The notes: a model not told the origin generated them from the letters alone. 64,000 nucleotides of DNA from an uncultured Chitinophaga sp. (GCA_902168205.1 CABHOK010000012.1:118551-182550); one strand, 5' to 3'. Counted from the first letter of the stretch, positions 27,069 through 37,145 are shown. A program made the numbers and translations.

Positions 27069-27565
27069 TTGATATAGTCAACGCTGCATCATTAGTATAT
27101 ATATTAACCCGAAGGCGAAAATATACCGGACTTCTAAGAAATCGAATGACAACAGCCTGATGTTTACTTGCTACTGTCATTCAGAATTGATTCCATATAG
27201 TTGCAAGAATCTAGTGTTTACCCTTCGTCATTATTTCAACGGTTGAAAGTTTTGAGAATGGTTGGGTAAAGAAATCCAGCAACACACTTGTTAAACATAT
27301 CAGTTTTTTGATAAGCACCAAAGTGTGACGATGAAGTTCTGAATATGAAAATGAAATTAAGATCAGAAAAAATGCACAGCCCACCATAGCTATACGTTTG
27401 ATGTCTCAACGGGCGCATGCAGAGTAAAGGTCGGCACAAAGTAAGAATCTCACCAAGGGAGATCACAGCGTTCACTGCAAGGTAATTTGTTTCAGTGACT
27501 AGTGAGCCTTTTTAAAAATCAGGCTTCCGATAATTACATTCATGCTGACCAGCTACAGGGCTTCC
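27069..27565. other. Intergenic region with no credible gene
   Basis: About 500 bases between convergent genes. A weak five-base hairpin follows the hybrid sensor stop codon (near 27064-27082). Short frames on both strands (79 codons minus, 92 codons plus) have no recognisable features, and the plus-strand one overlaps the acyl-CoA dehydrogenase gene in antisense. Confidence 0.45.
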
Positions 27566-28678
27566 TTATCCTGCTAAAGTTTTTCCAATCAGAAAATTAC
27601 CAAGCATTTCCTTTTGCTTGCTTGCATGCATCGGGTGAAATTCACCGGCAAACAAATCCCGATAGAGACGCTCTATACCAGCTTTGTAATAATACGAATA
27701 GCCGCCTAATGATTCCATCGCTGCCTGAGCACTCATTCTGCCATGTTGTGTTATTATGGACTTTGCCTGCAGCGCAATAGCAGCAGTATCACTCGTTGGC
27801 TTTATGTTTAAATTGTTGGCATTCTCAATTAATTTTTGAAGCGTCATTTTTGTAATCTGGTAGTTGTTATGCATTTCGCCAAGACATGAAAGCGCATGAG
27901 ACTCAGGGTTGTCTTTCTTTGAGAATAATGCTATAGTCTTTTTGGTAATGGCTTCAACAATACCGGCATAAGGCGCAATAAAAACCGGAAAAGCAAATGT
28001 GCTGACTACATCCCAAACAGGATGCCACTTCCCTCTTTCCCTGATCAATGTGATCTTTTCTTCCGGAACAAACACATCTTTAAAACTAATGGAATTGGAT
28101 CCGGTGGCTCTCATCCCCATCGCATTCCAATCATGAATAATCTCTACACCATCACTGTTTAGCGGAACCGAAAAATGCAGAACATGTTCACTCTTACCAT
28201 CGTCATAAGCGCAACTCATAACAGCCACATTTGCTATAGGCGATCCACTGCAAAAAGATTTCTTGCAGTTAATACGATAACCTCCTTCAACTTTTTTTGC
28301 TGTACCATTTGAGGATACCCAATCGCCACCACCTGTACTTAAAAGAATCAAATCTTTTTCTACTACTGCTTTTAATGTTTTGGTGGCTGCCGCATCTCCA
28401 TTTATGTGTTTAAAAACCAGGACCGCTACCAGGTGCATGTGCATTGACAATGTAAGGGAAGTCGATGGACAATATTGAGCTAAGTCTTTTAAGAAATAAC
28501 AAAGCTCCGAATACATTACACCACCACCTCCTAAGTCAGCAGGTATCAAGGCTTTGTATACGCCTTTCTGTTTTAAGAGGTTGAAGTTCTTTTCGGCAAA
28601 TTGATTTTCTGCATCGTAGGCTAAACCATGCTTTTCAATTTCAGGGCCTAATTCAGTCAGGACATTCTTTAAGTTCAT
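27566..28678 (-). CDS. Acyl-CoA dehydrogenase-family flavoprotein
   Basis: The product has about 370 residues from the ATG at 28678; the frame is open to an ATG at 28714. I prefer the inner start because a -7 promoter element ends only 13 bases before 28714. The three-part ACAD fold is visible: an N-terminal helical domain (GVYKALIPADLGGGGVMYSEL), a middle beta-domain (VEGGYRINCKKSFCSGSPIANVAVMSC, then WNAMGMRATGSNSISFKDVFVPEEK) and a C-terminal helical domain (AAMESLGGYSYYYKAGIERLYRDLFAGEFHP). The usual catalytic Glu position is not certain, and the family includes monooxygenase-like members. It pairs with the AraC-type regulator upstream on the same strand, which may control it. Confidence 0.9.
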   Translation of the reverse strand: MNLKNVLTELGPEIEKHGLAYDAENQFAEKNFNLLKQKGVYKALIPADLGGGGVMYSELCYFLKDLAQYCPSTSLTLSMHMHLVAVLVFKHINGDAAATKTLKAVVEKDLILLSTGGGDWVSSNGTAKKVEGGYRINCKKSFCSGSPIANVAVMSCAYDDGKSEHVLHFSVPLNSDGVEIIHDWNAMGMRATGSNSISFKDVFVPEEKITLIRERGKWHPVWDVVSTFAFPVFIAPYAGIVEAITKKTIALFSKKDNPESHALSCLGEMHNNYQITKMTLQKLIENANNLNIKPTSDTAAIALQAKSIITQHGRMSAQAAMESLGGYSYYYKAGIERLYRDLFAGEFHPMHASKQKEMLGNFLIGKTLAG

Positions 28679-28727
28679 TTGGGTAGGGGTTATTTTTTTT
28701 ATATAATGGTTCATTACTCCACCGGCA

Positions 28728-28735
28728 CAAACCTA
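28728..28735 (-). promoter_or_regulatory. Candidate -7 promoter element of the acyl-CoA dehydrogenase gene
   Basis: On the minus strand this reads TAGGTTTG, matching TAnnTTTG. Transcription would begin near 28721, which supports the inner translation start at 28678. No matching -33 element was found at normal spacing. Confidence 0.45.
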
Positions 28736-28822
28736 CCCTAAACAAAACCAGCCGTCATTCACTTTTGATTCAAAAAATAGCACTAATGAGTCATCAACCC
28801 TTGAGCGCTAATGGATTCGTGT

Positions 28823-29923
28823 CTAGATATAGTCTATGGCAAATTCCCTAGGTGATATTCCAAAACGTTTCTTAAAGGCTCGCGAAAAATAGGTTGGACT
28901 CGCAAATCCAGACTCATAGGCAATTTCGGAAATGGTTTTGTTATTCAGTTTGATAAAGGCAAGCGCCTTTTGCAGTCGCATTTCCTGGATAAATTGATTC
29001 GGTGACTTCGCTGTTAAAGATCTTAATTTTCGGTTCGCCTGCGATTTACTTAACCCCAACTCTACACTTAGTTTTTCAACACTTAACGTTGGATTATTCC
29101 ATTCTTTCTCGAAATACTCCATCAACGACTTGAGAAACTTTTCAGTATTCAAATCAAGCACAACAATAGATTTATCAATTGTGCGGTTAAAATTTTCACT
29201 TTCGAAAAGATCCTTAATCTCTGACGTTACAGTTATACATCCGTGCGTTATCTCACTCAGATATCTGGACATCTTTATAGTATCTTCGAAGATGTTCGAT
29301 TTTTCATTTACCGGAACTCCTGCACTTAAACCCGTTTTGATTCTTAAGTTGAAAGAACTTGTTGTGTTATTAAACAATGACTGATTTTCCAGTGTGCACA
29401 ATACTGCATTTGTAACCGAATCAAAAGACGCCAGCATGCAATCATCCTTGTGCTTCACCAGTCGTCCTTTATACTTGGCAATTGCTGTTTCAAGAGATTG
29501 ATTTACCTGTGCAACAGCTTCAGTCAACTCGCCCTTATCAATATTATTTAAAAGAGATCTTTCAATTTTAACAGTCATTAAAATCCGAAAAGCAGGATCG
29601 TCAATAATGTTGAGCGTTGTGTTTCTTAAATTTTTCGGATCCTCAATTCTACCCAGAAAGGACTCAACAATTGTTGTATCCACTTCTATAATTTTATGCG
29701 GAAAATCGCCATGCGCATGGACGTGCATATCCTCGATTGCCTTTTTATTGGGAGCCTGAATCAGGCAGAAAGCAATTTTTCTTTTTTCGTCACACCAGTA
29801 CGTCATCCCCTTGCAACCATACAGATGCTCGACTTTAAGATCCTCCTGATGCATCTGTGCTACATGTTCTGCTGTAACCTCTTCGGGGATGTCGTGGCGA
29901 TCCATATAAATTGGCATAGGCAT
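28823..29923 (-). CDS. Three-domain regulator: DUF4242-like, degenerate nucleotide-cyclase homology domain, AraC helix-turn-helix
   Basis: The 366-residue product has three parts. Residues about 1-95 resemble DUF4242 (MPIYMDRHDIPEEVTAEHVA, then KGMTYWCDEKRKIAFCLIQAPNK and HVHAHGDFPHKIIEVD), a ferredoxin-like fold related to proposed nickel-binding proteins. Residues about 108-245 resemble a class III nucleotide cyclase: LVKHKDDCMLASFDSVTNAVLC, LRIKTGLSAGVPV and TIKMSRYLSEITHGCITVTSE follow the cyclase order. The first metal-binding Asp, expected in an FTDI-like strand, is replaced (MTVKIERS), so catalysis is doubtful. Residues about 265-366 form an AraC domain (ELGLSKSQANRKLRSLTAKSP, then AYESGFASPTYFSRAFKKRFG). 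It likely senses a small ligand and may control the acyl-CoA dehydrogenase gene 145 bases downstream. Confidence 0.85.
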   Translation of the reverse strand: MPMPIYMDRHDIPEEVTAEHVAQMHQEDLKVEHLYGCKGMTYWCDEKRKIAFCLIQAPNKKAIEDMHVHAHGDFPHKIIEVDTTIVESFLGRIEDPKNLRNTTLNIIDDPAFRILMTVKIERSLLNNIDKGELTEAVAQVNQSLETAIAKYKGRLVKHKDDCMLASFDSVTNAVLCTLENQSLFNNTTSSFNLRIKTGLSAGVPVNEKSNIFEDTIKMSRYLSEITHGCITVTSEIKDLFESENFNRTIDKSIVVLDLNTEKFLKSLMEYFEKEWNNPTLSVEKLSVELGLSKSQANRKLRSLTAKSPNQFIQEMRLQKALAFIKLNNKTISEIAYESGFASPTYFSRAFKKRFGISPREFAIDYI

Positions 29924-30753
29924 TAGTACGTTAGTAATTCCAATCTAACTCTTTTGTGTTTGCCTTCAAACAAATTCACGTCCATTGAGGAAACACCTGT
30001 AGAATAAATCCAATTTCACGGCACAAAAGTCCAAGCTGCAAATCGGTTTTACCGAACGCCTCCTGAAGCTTTTTAGCACCTCACATTTACAAACTCAAAA
30101 AGTGACATCACTGATCTCACCACAAAAGAATTCCACCATTATTAAAATCAATCATTCCGAAAATATTTAGGCTATCTGATACGATATATACTCTATATAT
30201 AGACTCTACGCTTCGGTGCCTATACCGACAAAAAAATCAGTAAACATTAACTCCTGAATAGGTATTTAACCCCGGACAGTCCTTTGTATCTCCCGATTTT
30301 ACATTTGTGTTGTAGCTGCTTTAAGTCATGCAAAACATCGGTTTCGTACGATGATGTATACATATAATCAGCGGATCCCTTGACCTCTAACGACAGACCG
30401 AGAGATGCGTGCTACTGAAGAAGAACTACAAGCCGCGGAAGAGGAAATTGCAAGGCTGAAGTCTGAAGGTAATTGTGGACACCGCTATATCTGAGCTTTT
30501 TCCAATACCGATATCGAAGTCACCGGAATTTACCACTTCGGTTGACTTATACTTTACTAATCAAGATAAAACACCACCTTGAGCAACCAGGGTCACCAAT
30601 GGTTTTTAGGGGTATAGTAACCGATTTGATCCAGAACTGCTCATCTTTTTTTGTCATACAGGCGGGTAAAAATATTTTATAGACCTTTCCTACCCTTTTC
30701 TAATACTTTTTATACAGACGCCTTGCATTACCATTTGGTACTTTACAAGCAAA
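29924..30753. other. Intergenic region with a coiled-coil gene fragment
   Basis: About 830 bases upstream of the divergent regulator and the broken esterase gene. It contains an AT-rich stretch near 30180-30240 and a short plus-strand fragment (30384-30494) described separately. No intact gene or clear TAnnTTTG promoter element was found. Confidence 0.5.
30384..30494 (+). pseudogene. Fragment of a coiled-coil signalling protein
   Basis: A frame open from a TGA at 30381 to a TGA at 30492 encodes REMRATEEELQAAEEEIARL and a few further residues. This looks like the coiled-coil linker found in PAS/GAF sensor proteins of Bacteroidota. It is too short to be a gene and has no neighbours in frame, so it is probably a relic. 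Confidence 0.35.
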
Positions 30754-31720
<967 letters not shown>

Positions 31721-31897
31721 AATCCGGCCCACTCAGGAGCTTAAGAAAAAGACACATTAACATTTCCCATATAGTTACAACAGACTATACAAATGCTTAC
31801 ATATACTTGTTGTGACAATTGAACCGCCAGTTGAGTCTGACAGAGTATATATTCCGGAACACCCAGGTTATCCCGAATGAGATACGACAATTAAGAA

Positions 31898-32239
31898 TCA
31901 TCTCGCAGACCTGTTCGAGTATAACCATAATTGTGGCAATATTTTACTGGCTGCATTGTATGAGTTCCTAAATAAATCGCTTGTATAGCAAGATGAAATA
32001 CACTTTTTACACGCAATTCGACATCTGTGCATATTCACTTCCATCTTATCGAACTCGTTGTTCTCCATATTTTCAATAATCTTGTTACACATTACTGCGC
32101 AATTCAACACAGCAGTCCATTTACGGATTGACTTTGTGTCGCGGGCACATTTTAATCGTAACATATCGGCTTGCAGTACAGTGATACATTCACTCAGCAG
32201 AACAAACAACGATTGAAACTTCGGTCGAATATGATTCAC
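31898..32239 (-). CDS. Cys-rich helical protein, possibly Csp/DUF326-like metal binder
   Basis: The 113-residue product has eight Cys on predicted helices: C18, C31, C47, C51, C73, C77, C80 and C84. The spacings CxxxC (47/51) and CxxxCxxCxxxC (73-84) resemble the four-helix-bundle copper-storage (Csp) and DUF326 proteins, which hold Cu(I) with inward-facing Cys. It is shorter in Cys than typical Csp proteins, and no signal peptide is visible. It lies 41 bases after the V4R-like gene on the same strand and probably shares its transcript. The function is inferred from the Cys pattern only. Confidence 0.6.
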   Translation of the reverse strand: MNHIRPKFQSLFVLLSECITVLQADMLRLKCARDTKSIRKWTAVLNCAVMCNKIIENMENNEFDKMEVNMHRCRIACKKCISSCYTSDLFRNSYNAASKILPQLWLYSNRSAR

Positions 32240-32280
32240 AAAAAATATATTTAGATATGTATTACAACGGAGCTATAGCT

Positions 32281-32841
32281 CTACCATTTTATCAAGTATG
32301 TACAACTTTTACTTCCATGCAACCTGGTAGGTTTGCTCAGGTTTAGCCAAACATTATTGCAAGAGGAGTCTTTCGGTTTAAACCGACTCAGCGTTGTCAG
32401 GATAATACCACGATCAAAGTCACTGGGATATGGCGTGGAACAAACCATTTCAGCAAAACGTCCCTCGGGATCAAACGTAATTAAATCATAGCCCCCAATT
32501 CCATCGCCACGGTGGTTCATGCCATAGACCACGTCAATTGCCCGCAGCGCTTTTTCCAGGGAGTCTACGCGTGGAGAAAAAACAGCTTGTCCTGAAATAC
32601 TTTTGCCAATGGAGAGAATCATATTAGGTCCTAAGGCATTGCAGATTTCTTCTATAGCTTTCAGACACTGTCGTTGACCATACCAATTACCAGTCTCTAT
32701 ATTCTCAATACCATATTTCCTTAGAATATGAAAACAATATTCTTTTCCCAGCGGTATAGCATTGATAAAGGTAACGATGAATCGCCCCAACACTTCAACT
32801 TTTGATTCCAAGAAAGCAGTAGTTTCCATATTACCAATCAA
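32281..32841 (-). CDS. V4R/H-NOX-like sensor-domain protein, unknown role
   Basis: The 186-residue product has an N-terminal helical region (KVEVLGRFIVTFINAIPLG), a central part (YGQRQCLKAIEEICNALGPN), and an end with SRFKPK and RLHGSKSCTYLIKW. The Gly-x-x-x-Cys-x-Tyr-x-x-x-Trp ending resembles the V4R (4-vinyl-reductase) and heme-NO-binding-like folds, in which a late Cys often binds a ligand or metal. I am not sure of the family. No HTH or kinase domain is attached. The start may be Met5 (32829). It precedes the Cys-rich gene and could form a small metal- or redox-related pair with it. Confidence 0.6.
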   Translation of the reverse strand: MIGNMETTAFLESKVEVLGRFIVTFINAIPLGKEYCFHILRKYGIENIETGNWYGQRQCLKAIEEICNALGPNMILSIGKSISGQAVFSPRVDSLEKALRAIDVVYGMNHRGDGIGGYDLITFDPEGRFAEMVCSTPYPSDFDRGIILTTLSRFKPKDSSCNNVWLNLSKPTRLHGSKSCTYLIKW

Positions 32842-32982
32842 GTTTTTCTGAATAGCGAGTATAGTTCAAATCGGATCGCCTATATATTTTACTCCTATAT
32901 ATATTGATCCAGGATACTGAGGTTATATTAAAAAAGGGTTCGCAACAATTTCTCATGGCAAATCCGAAACCTGAACATCCTT

Positions 32983-34905
32983 TTACTCGATTGGCTTTAA
33001 CGATCCGGCAAAACCACCGCGTCTCAGGAGCGCGACATTCACTATACTATTCCTGGTAACCACTAGGTATTGTGATGCTAAATCTTTATCATGTTTACCG
33101 TCTGTAATCAGCGTCAGTTTATATTGCTTTCCTTCGGTGAGGAAAGGGAAGAGAATTGTTTGCTTCTTTTCCATATCCTCAGAATTTATACCGGCTATAT
33201 ACCAGTCTGCGCCCCTTCTTCGGGCCACCGTGACCTCTTTTCCGGGATACCCACTTACAAGTTTTATATCATCCCATGCGCTTGGTATATCCTTGAGAAA
33301 AGATTTCGCTTCTTCCTGCAATTGGTAATATCCGTCTGGTCTGTCTGCCATGTGTTGCAGTGCAGACTCGAACAAAACGCTGAGCGCGAGCTCGTGTCCA
33401 TACGAGGTAATGTGCGTGTGTTGAGAATTGGTGAATGTTACCGGGGTATAATCCATGGAGCCTACTACGTTTCTCGTAAATGGTAATATCGAATTGTGCT
33501 GAGGCGCTTCGAATGTAAATTCCGGAATGTTGTTATACCATTCCGCTCCCTTTACTGCCTCATAGGTCATGAGATGCGGATAAGTACGTGCCCATCCTCT
33601 TGGCACAATACAACCATGAAAATATACCATGATCTTAAACTTCGCTGCATCTTCTAAAATATCAAGGTAGTATTGAATCATATTCTGTTTCTCGCTTTCA
33701 AAAAAGTCAACCTTAACACCAGCGACTCCCATCTTCTGAAGCTTGGCAAATTCTTCTGTCCTGTTTGCATGGTTTAGCATTCGATCCTTCGGAGTTGCCC
33801 CAACCCACGTATGATCTCCTCCGGAGTTATACCAGAGCAGCGGCTTCACTCCTTTTGACCGGATATAGCTGACTGCATCGTGGAGATCACCACCATTTCC
33901 CATCGTGTCCCATTCCCAGTCAAGCAACGTATAGGTCCACCCCATCTTCGCAGCGAGGTCAGCAAACTCACGCACAATCTGATAATCTTTTGTACCGTGA
34001 TTACTTGACCAATAATTCCATGAAACAAGTCCGGGTTTTATCCAGTCTGTGTCCTGCAACTTCGATGGCGTTGATACATCGTCTACCAGTGTTGACTCCA
34101 CTATATCTGCCAGACTGCCTATAATGATCACTCGCCACGGAGACTTCCAGGGAAGTGTAATGTTTGGAGCAGACTTCCCTGTTCCTCTCGCATCATCCGG
34201 GTTCGGGAACGTAAGTTTATACTTCGTTGCATCGACAACGTTGCTTAATTTGGTTCCACAGTAATTTCCATTCACATCAGCTTCATGCAGCAGAAACCAA
34301 CACGAACTATCGCTGACGTGAACTAGTGCAGGGTAACCCCACTCCTGATTTTGTACCTGTTCACCTTTCATTTCAATATACGTTCTCTCGTTGGCAGTAT
34401 TCCACGTCTCCATCCAGCATGCACTCGTTTTGGGAATGGAGTAGGATGTAAATTCGTCCTTCATCACAAATGATCCTTTTGCCTCCGGAAATTCATAGCG
34501 AAAGGCAACACCATCATTGTAGGCACGCAACACTATATTCATTTTTGCTTTAGCAGATGTCTCAAAGTAAAAAACAACTTCTGTTGCTGTATTGCTACGC
34601 TTCGAACGTTTACCATGTATAGCTGTATATTCCTCTTTCACCAATTGAGGCTGGCTTGTTTTAAGCAGCGTCAGGTTGTTTGAGAAATCCTGGTCACTAC
34701 GCGACAACCCCAGGTCTATACGCTCGATCACGCCTGACGCTTTTCCATCATTCAGATAATTTACTTTGAAGTACCAATTGGTTTGATCAGTTTTTGACTC
34801 CACTAATTCAATCTTTATTTTCTGATTGGGCGATACCACCGCCTTCGTCTGAGAGTAAACGGTGAATGATATAAAACTTAAAAGTATTACAAGTCGCAAA
34901 TTCAT
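32983..34905 (-). CDS. GH97 glycoside hydrolase, retaining type
   Basis: I choose the ATG at 34905, which gives a signal peptide (NLRLVILLSFISFTVYSQ); the frame opens at 34965 inside the upstream gene. The product of 640 residues has the N-terminal GH97 super-sandwich (about 20-270), the TIM barrel (about 280-540; WNYWSSNHGTKDY, LLDWEWD) and a C-terminal sandwich. The segment GVKVDFFESE (about 395-405) carries Asp where retaining GH97 enzymes have their nucleophile; inverting SusB-type enzymes lack it. YEAVKGAEW (about 447-455) holds a likely acid/base Glu. Retaining members studied so far act on alpha-galactosides. It is the last gene of the right-hand locus on this strand and acts in the periplasm or at the surface. 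Confidence 0.9.
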   Translation of the reverse strand: MNLRLVILLSFISFTVYSQTKAVVSPNQKIKIELVESKTDQTNWYFKVNYLNDGKASGVIERIDLGLSRSDQDFSNNLTLLKTSQPQLVKEEYTAIHGKRSKRSNTATEVVFYFETSAKAKMNIVLRAYNDGVAFRYEFPEAKGSFVMKDEFTSYSIPKTSACWMETWNTANERTYIEMKGEQVQNQEWGYPALVHVSDSSCWFLLHEADVNGNYCGTKLSNVVDATKYKLTFPNPDDARGTGKSAPNITLPWKSPWRVIIIGSLADIVESTLVDDVSTPSKLQDTDWIKPGLVSWNYWSSNHGTKDYQIVREFADLAAKMGWTYTLLDWEWDTMGNGGDLHDAVSYIRSKGVKPLLWYNSGGDHTWVGATPKDRMLNHANRTEEFAKLQKMGVAGVKVDFFESEKQNMIQYYLDILEDAAKFKIMVYFHGCIVPRGWARTYPHLMTYEAVKGAEWYNNIPEFTFEAPQHNSILPFTRNVVGSMDYTPVTFTNSQHTHITSYGHELALSVLFESALQHMADRPDGYYQLQEEAKSFLKDIPSAWDDIKLVSGYPGKEVTVARRRGADWYIAGINSEDMEKKQTILFPFLTEGKQYKLTLITDGKHDKDLASQYLVVTRNSIVNVALLRRGGFAGSLKPIE

Positions 34906-34943
34906 AGTTTTAAAAAGACATCTATTGTATTGATATATACCCG

Positions 34944-35339
34944 CTATAGTTCGGAATTCAACCATTCTTTGGCACTCGATTCATCACCAAAATACTTCCT
35001 CTGAATTTTACTGGCGGCTTCTCCTGCGTGAACAACAGTCATGGAAGCCCTTCCGAAAATATCCTCAGGAACCACATACGCTATTCTGTTAACACCTGCC
35101 TCTACGAGCCTTCTATACCAGATATCCCGAAGGTATTCTTCCGCTCCAGATGGGTAAATCTTGATGTGCTGGAGATTTATCGCGCACTTGCTCAAATTGT
35201 AAAATCGCAGCATTTCGCAGGCATATTCCGTGAGGGCAACCACTTCTTCATAGCTAAAAAATCCATCACACTTCAAATCGATACAGGCATGTTCCGGAAC
35301 GTAGATAACACATCCGTTCTCGGTAATATGATTCTTCAT
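34944..35339 (-). CDS. SpoIIAA/STAS-like cytoplasmic protein inside the glycan locus
   Basis: The 131-residue product has no signal peptide and an alpha/beta pattern (CVIYVPEHACIDLKCDGFFSYEEVVAL, CAINLQHIKIYPSGAEEYLRD, VNRIAYVVPEDIFGRASM, and an end with YFGDESSAKEWL) that fits the SpoIIAA-like/STAS-related fold, common in Bacteroidota as short orphan proteins. Its role is unknown. It sits between two secreted glycosidase genes, 53 bases after the GH29 gene and 38 bases before the GH97 start, on the same strand, so it is probably co-transcribed with enzymes acting outside the cytoplasm. Confidence 0.7.
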   Translation of the reverse strand: MKNHITENGCVIYVPEHACIDLKCDGFFSYEEVVALTEYACEMLRFYNLSKCAINLQHIKIYPSGAEEYLRDIWYRRLVEAGVNRIAYVVPEDIFGRASMTVVHAGEAASKIQRKYFGDESSAKEWLNSEL

Positions 35340-35392
35340 TTATTAACTTTTTGTTTTGTTTCAGATATTCACACTCTTCTGCACTTGTCGAT

Positions 35393-37006
35393 CTATCTCA
35401 TTTGTATTTTAAATACAACAGCGATATCATTTGAAACAGACTTTGGCTTTTCAATTACCAGTTTATCGGAATATTGTTTCCATGAAAGCTTCGCTTTACT
35501 TCCCAGCATTTCGATGCGCTTGATATTGACTTTATTTTTGCCTAATGACTGGATGGATATTTTATCAACCGGGATACCCATTGTAGTAACATACAGTATA
35601 TCTCCCTTTCTATTAAATCGTATGTCGTTGGCAGTCAGCTTTACTTTTCCTTCATTAAAGCCCTGCGCATTAACGGGGTTAGATGTTTCCGTAGACGGAC
35701 CTTCACCATATATTTCCCATGGACGGGTATCAAAAATACTTTCGCTGTTTACTTTCATCCATGCCGATATACCTTCCAGTATCGCTACTTCTTTATCGTC
35801 TATAGTGCCATCGCCACGAACCGGTATATTTAACAACAGGTTCCCATTTTTGCTTACGATATCCACCAGCATGTGAACAACCTCTCTGGCTGATTTATAC
35901 TGCCCGTTTTCATAAATTGATCTTTTATAATGCCAGTCTCCTATGCAGGTACATGTCTGCCACGGAAGTTGTTCAATTTTATCGGCAGCACCACGCTCTA
36001 CATCCCACACCATACATTTCTTCTGATCTTCGCTCAATACTTTTCCGAACAGTACACCTTCCAGTTTACCCTGGTGTGTTGCCATGTTATGATTATAGTA
36101 ATGCGCTGCAATTTTCAATCCTACATCACTTACTGGATATAGCGGAAGAACGGAGTCATCGAAGTAAAGAAGATCCGGATTAAACTGATCAATCAGATCG
36201 ATCGTCCGGTTGTAAAACTTTTCACAGTATTCAGCCGAAGGAATGGACGCTCCATTATCCCAACCCCACTGGTTCCACAAAGTATATATATTCTCACTGC
36301 CTTTACTCAACGGATGGTTTTGCGCGTAGAGCTCCTGCGGATCGAGACCTTCCCACCAGGTTCCTTTACCTTCATCTTTGGTAATTTTACCATCATAGGG
36401 AACTCCGGCAAGCGGACCGTTCTTATCAGCACGTTGTGCTGTTTCCAACCACGTCCATGTATGGGACGCATGAACACTGAGTCCGAAGGGAAGATTATTA
36501 TTTTTAGCAGCACGCGCCCAACCTGCCACGATATCTTTCTTCGGACCAACGTTTAGTGTATTCCAGGATTGATACTTGCTGTTCCATAGATCCAGATTAT
36601 CATGATGATTCGCCATCGCGAAAAAGTACTGAGCTCCTGCCCGTTTATATAGCGCTACCAGTTTTTCAGGATCCCAGTTTTGTGCTTTCCAATCGTTGAT
36701 CACTTCTTTGAAGCCAACCTTGGATGGATGTCCGTAATGGGCAACGTGCCATTTATAGGGATCACTACCTTCATCGTACATAAACCGTGCATACCAATCG
36801 CCTTGTTCGGGCTGACACTGCGGGCCCCAGTGTGCCCATATTCCAAATTTCGCATTGCGAAACCACTCGGGTGTCTGGTATTCTTTTAAAGATTGCCACG
36901 TTGGCTCAAATTTGCCCACAGTCTTCAACTCATGGGGTTGACTCATGGACCGCTGCAGAGAACCCAAGACTATGGCTGCAAAAACTACAATTGTCACAGT
37001 TTTCAT
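35393..37006 (-). CDS. GH29 alpha-L-fucosidase
   Basis: The 537-residue product has a signal peptide (TVTIVVFAAIVLGSLQRSMSQ) and the GH29 TIM barrel: KFGIWAHWGPQC, ANHHDNLDLWNSKYQSW, SVHASHTWTW and PDLLYFDDSVLP (about 278-289), in which the first Asp after YF is at the nucleophile position of the family. A C-terminal beta-sandwich follows (GEGPSTE onward). It removes alpha-linked L-fucose by a retaining mechanism; fucose caps side chains of plant xyloglucan. It lies 243 bases after the GH5 gene and 53 bases before the SpoIIAA-like gene. A second, more distant GH29 is encoded at 62439. Confidence 0.93.
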   Translation of the reverse strand: MKTVTIVVFAAIVLGSLQRSMSQPHELKTVGKFEPTWQSLKEYQTPEWFRNAKFGIWAHWGPQCQPEQGDWYARFMYDEGSDPYKWHVAHYGHPSKVGFKEVINDWKAQNWDPEKLVALYKRAGAQYFFAMANHHDNLDLWNSKYQSWNTLNVGPKKDIVAGWARAAKNNNLPFGLSVHASHTWTWLETAQRADKNGPLAGVPYDGKITKDEGKGTWWEGLDPQELYAQNHPLSKGSENIYTLWNQWGWDNGASIPSAEYCEKFYNRTIDLIDQFNPDLLYFDDSVLPLYPVSDVGLKIAAHYYNHNMATHQGKLEGVLFGKVLSEDQKKCMVWDVERGAADKIEQLPWQTCTCIGDWHYKRSIYENGQYKSAREVVHMLVDIVSKNGNLLLNIPVRGDGTIDDKEVAILEGISAWMKVNSESIFDTRPWEIYGEGPSTETSNPVNAQGFNEGKVKLTANDIRFNRKGDILYVTTMGIPVDKISIQSLGKNKVNIKRIEMLGSKAKLSWKQYSDKLVIEKPKSVSNDIAVVFKIQMR

Positions 37007-37145
37007 TTACAATTGATGATATATAGTAGTACAATAAGATTGACCTATCACAAGAAGGTGATATATAGTGTATTTATATCATGCTCATTCCGTAAAAACT
37101 GTTACGGTGACTTAATGATTTGAGCACAATAGTTACTATACCTTA

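Noticed and set aside
27236..27475. A 79-codon minus-strand frame in the gap after the first hybrid sensor gene
   Set aside because: No recognisable features and no promoter or ribosome-binding support.
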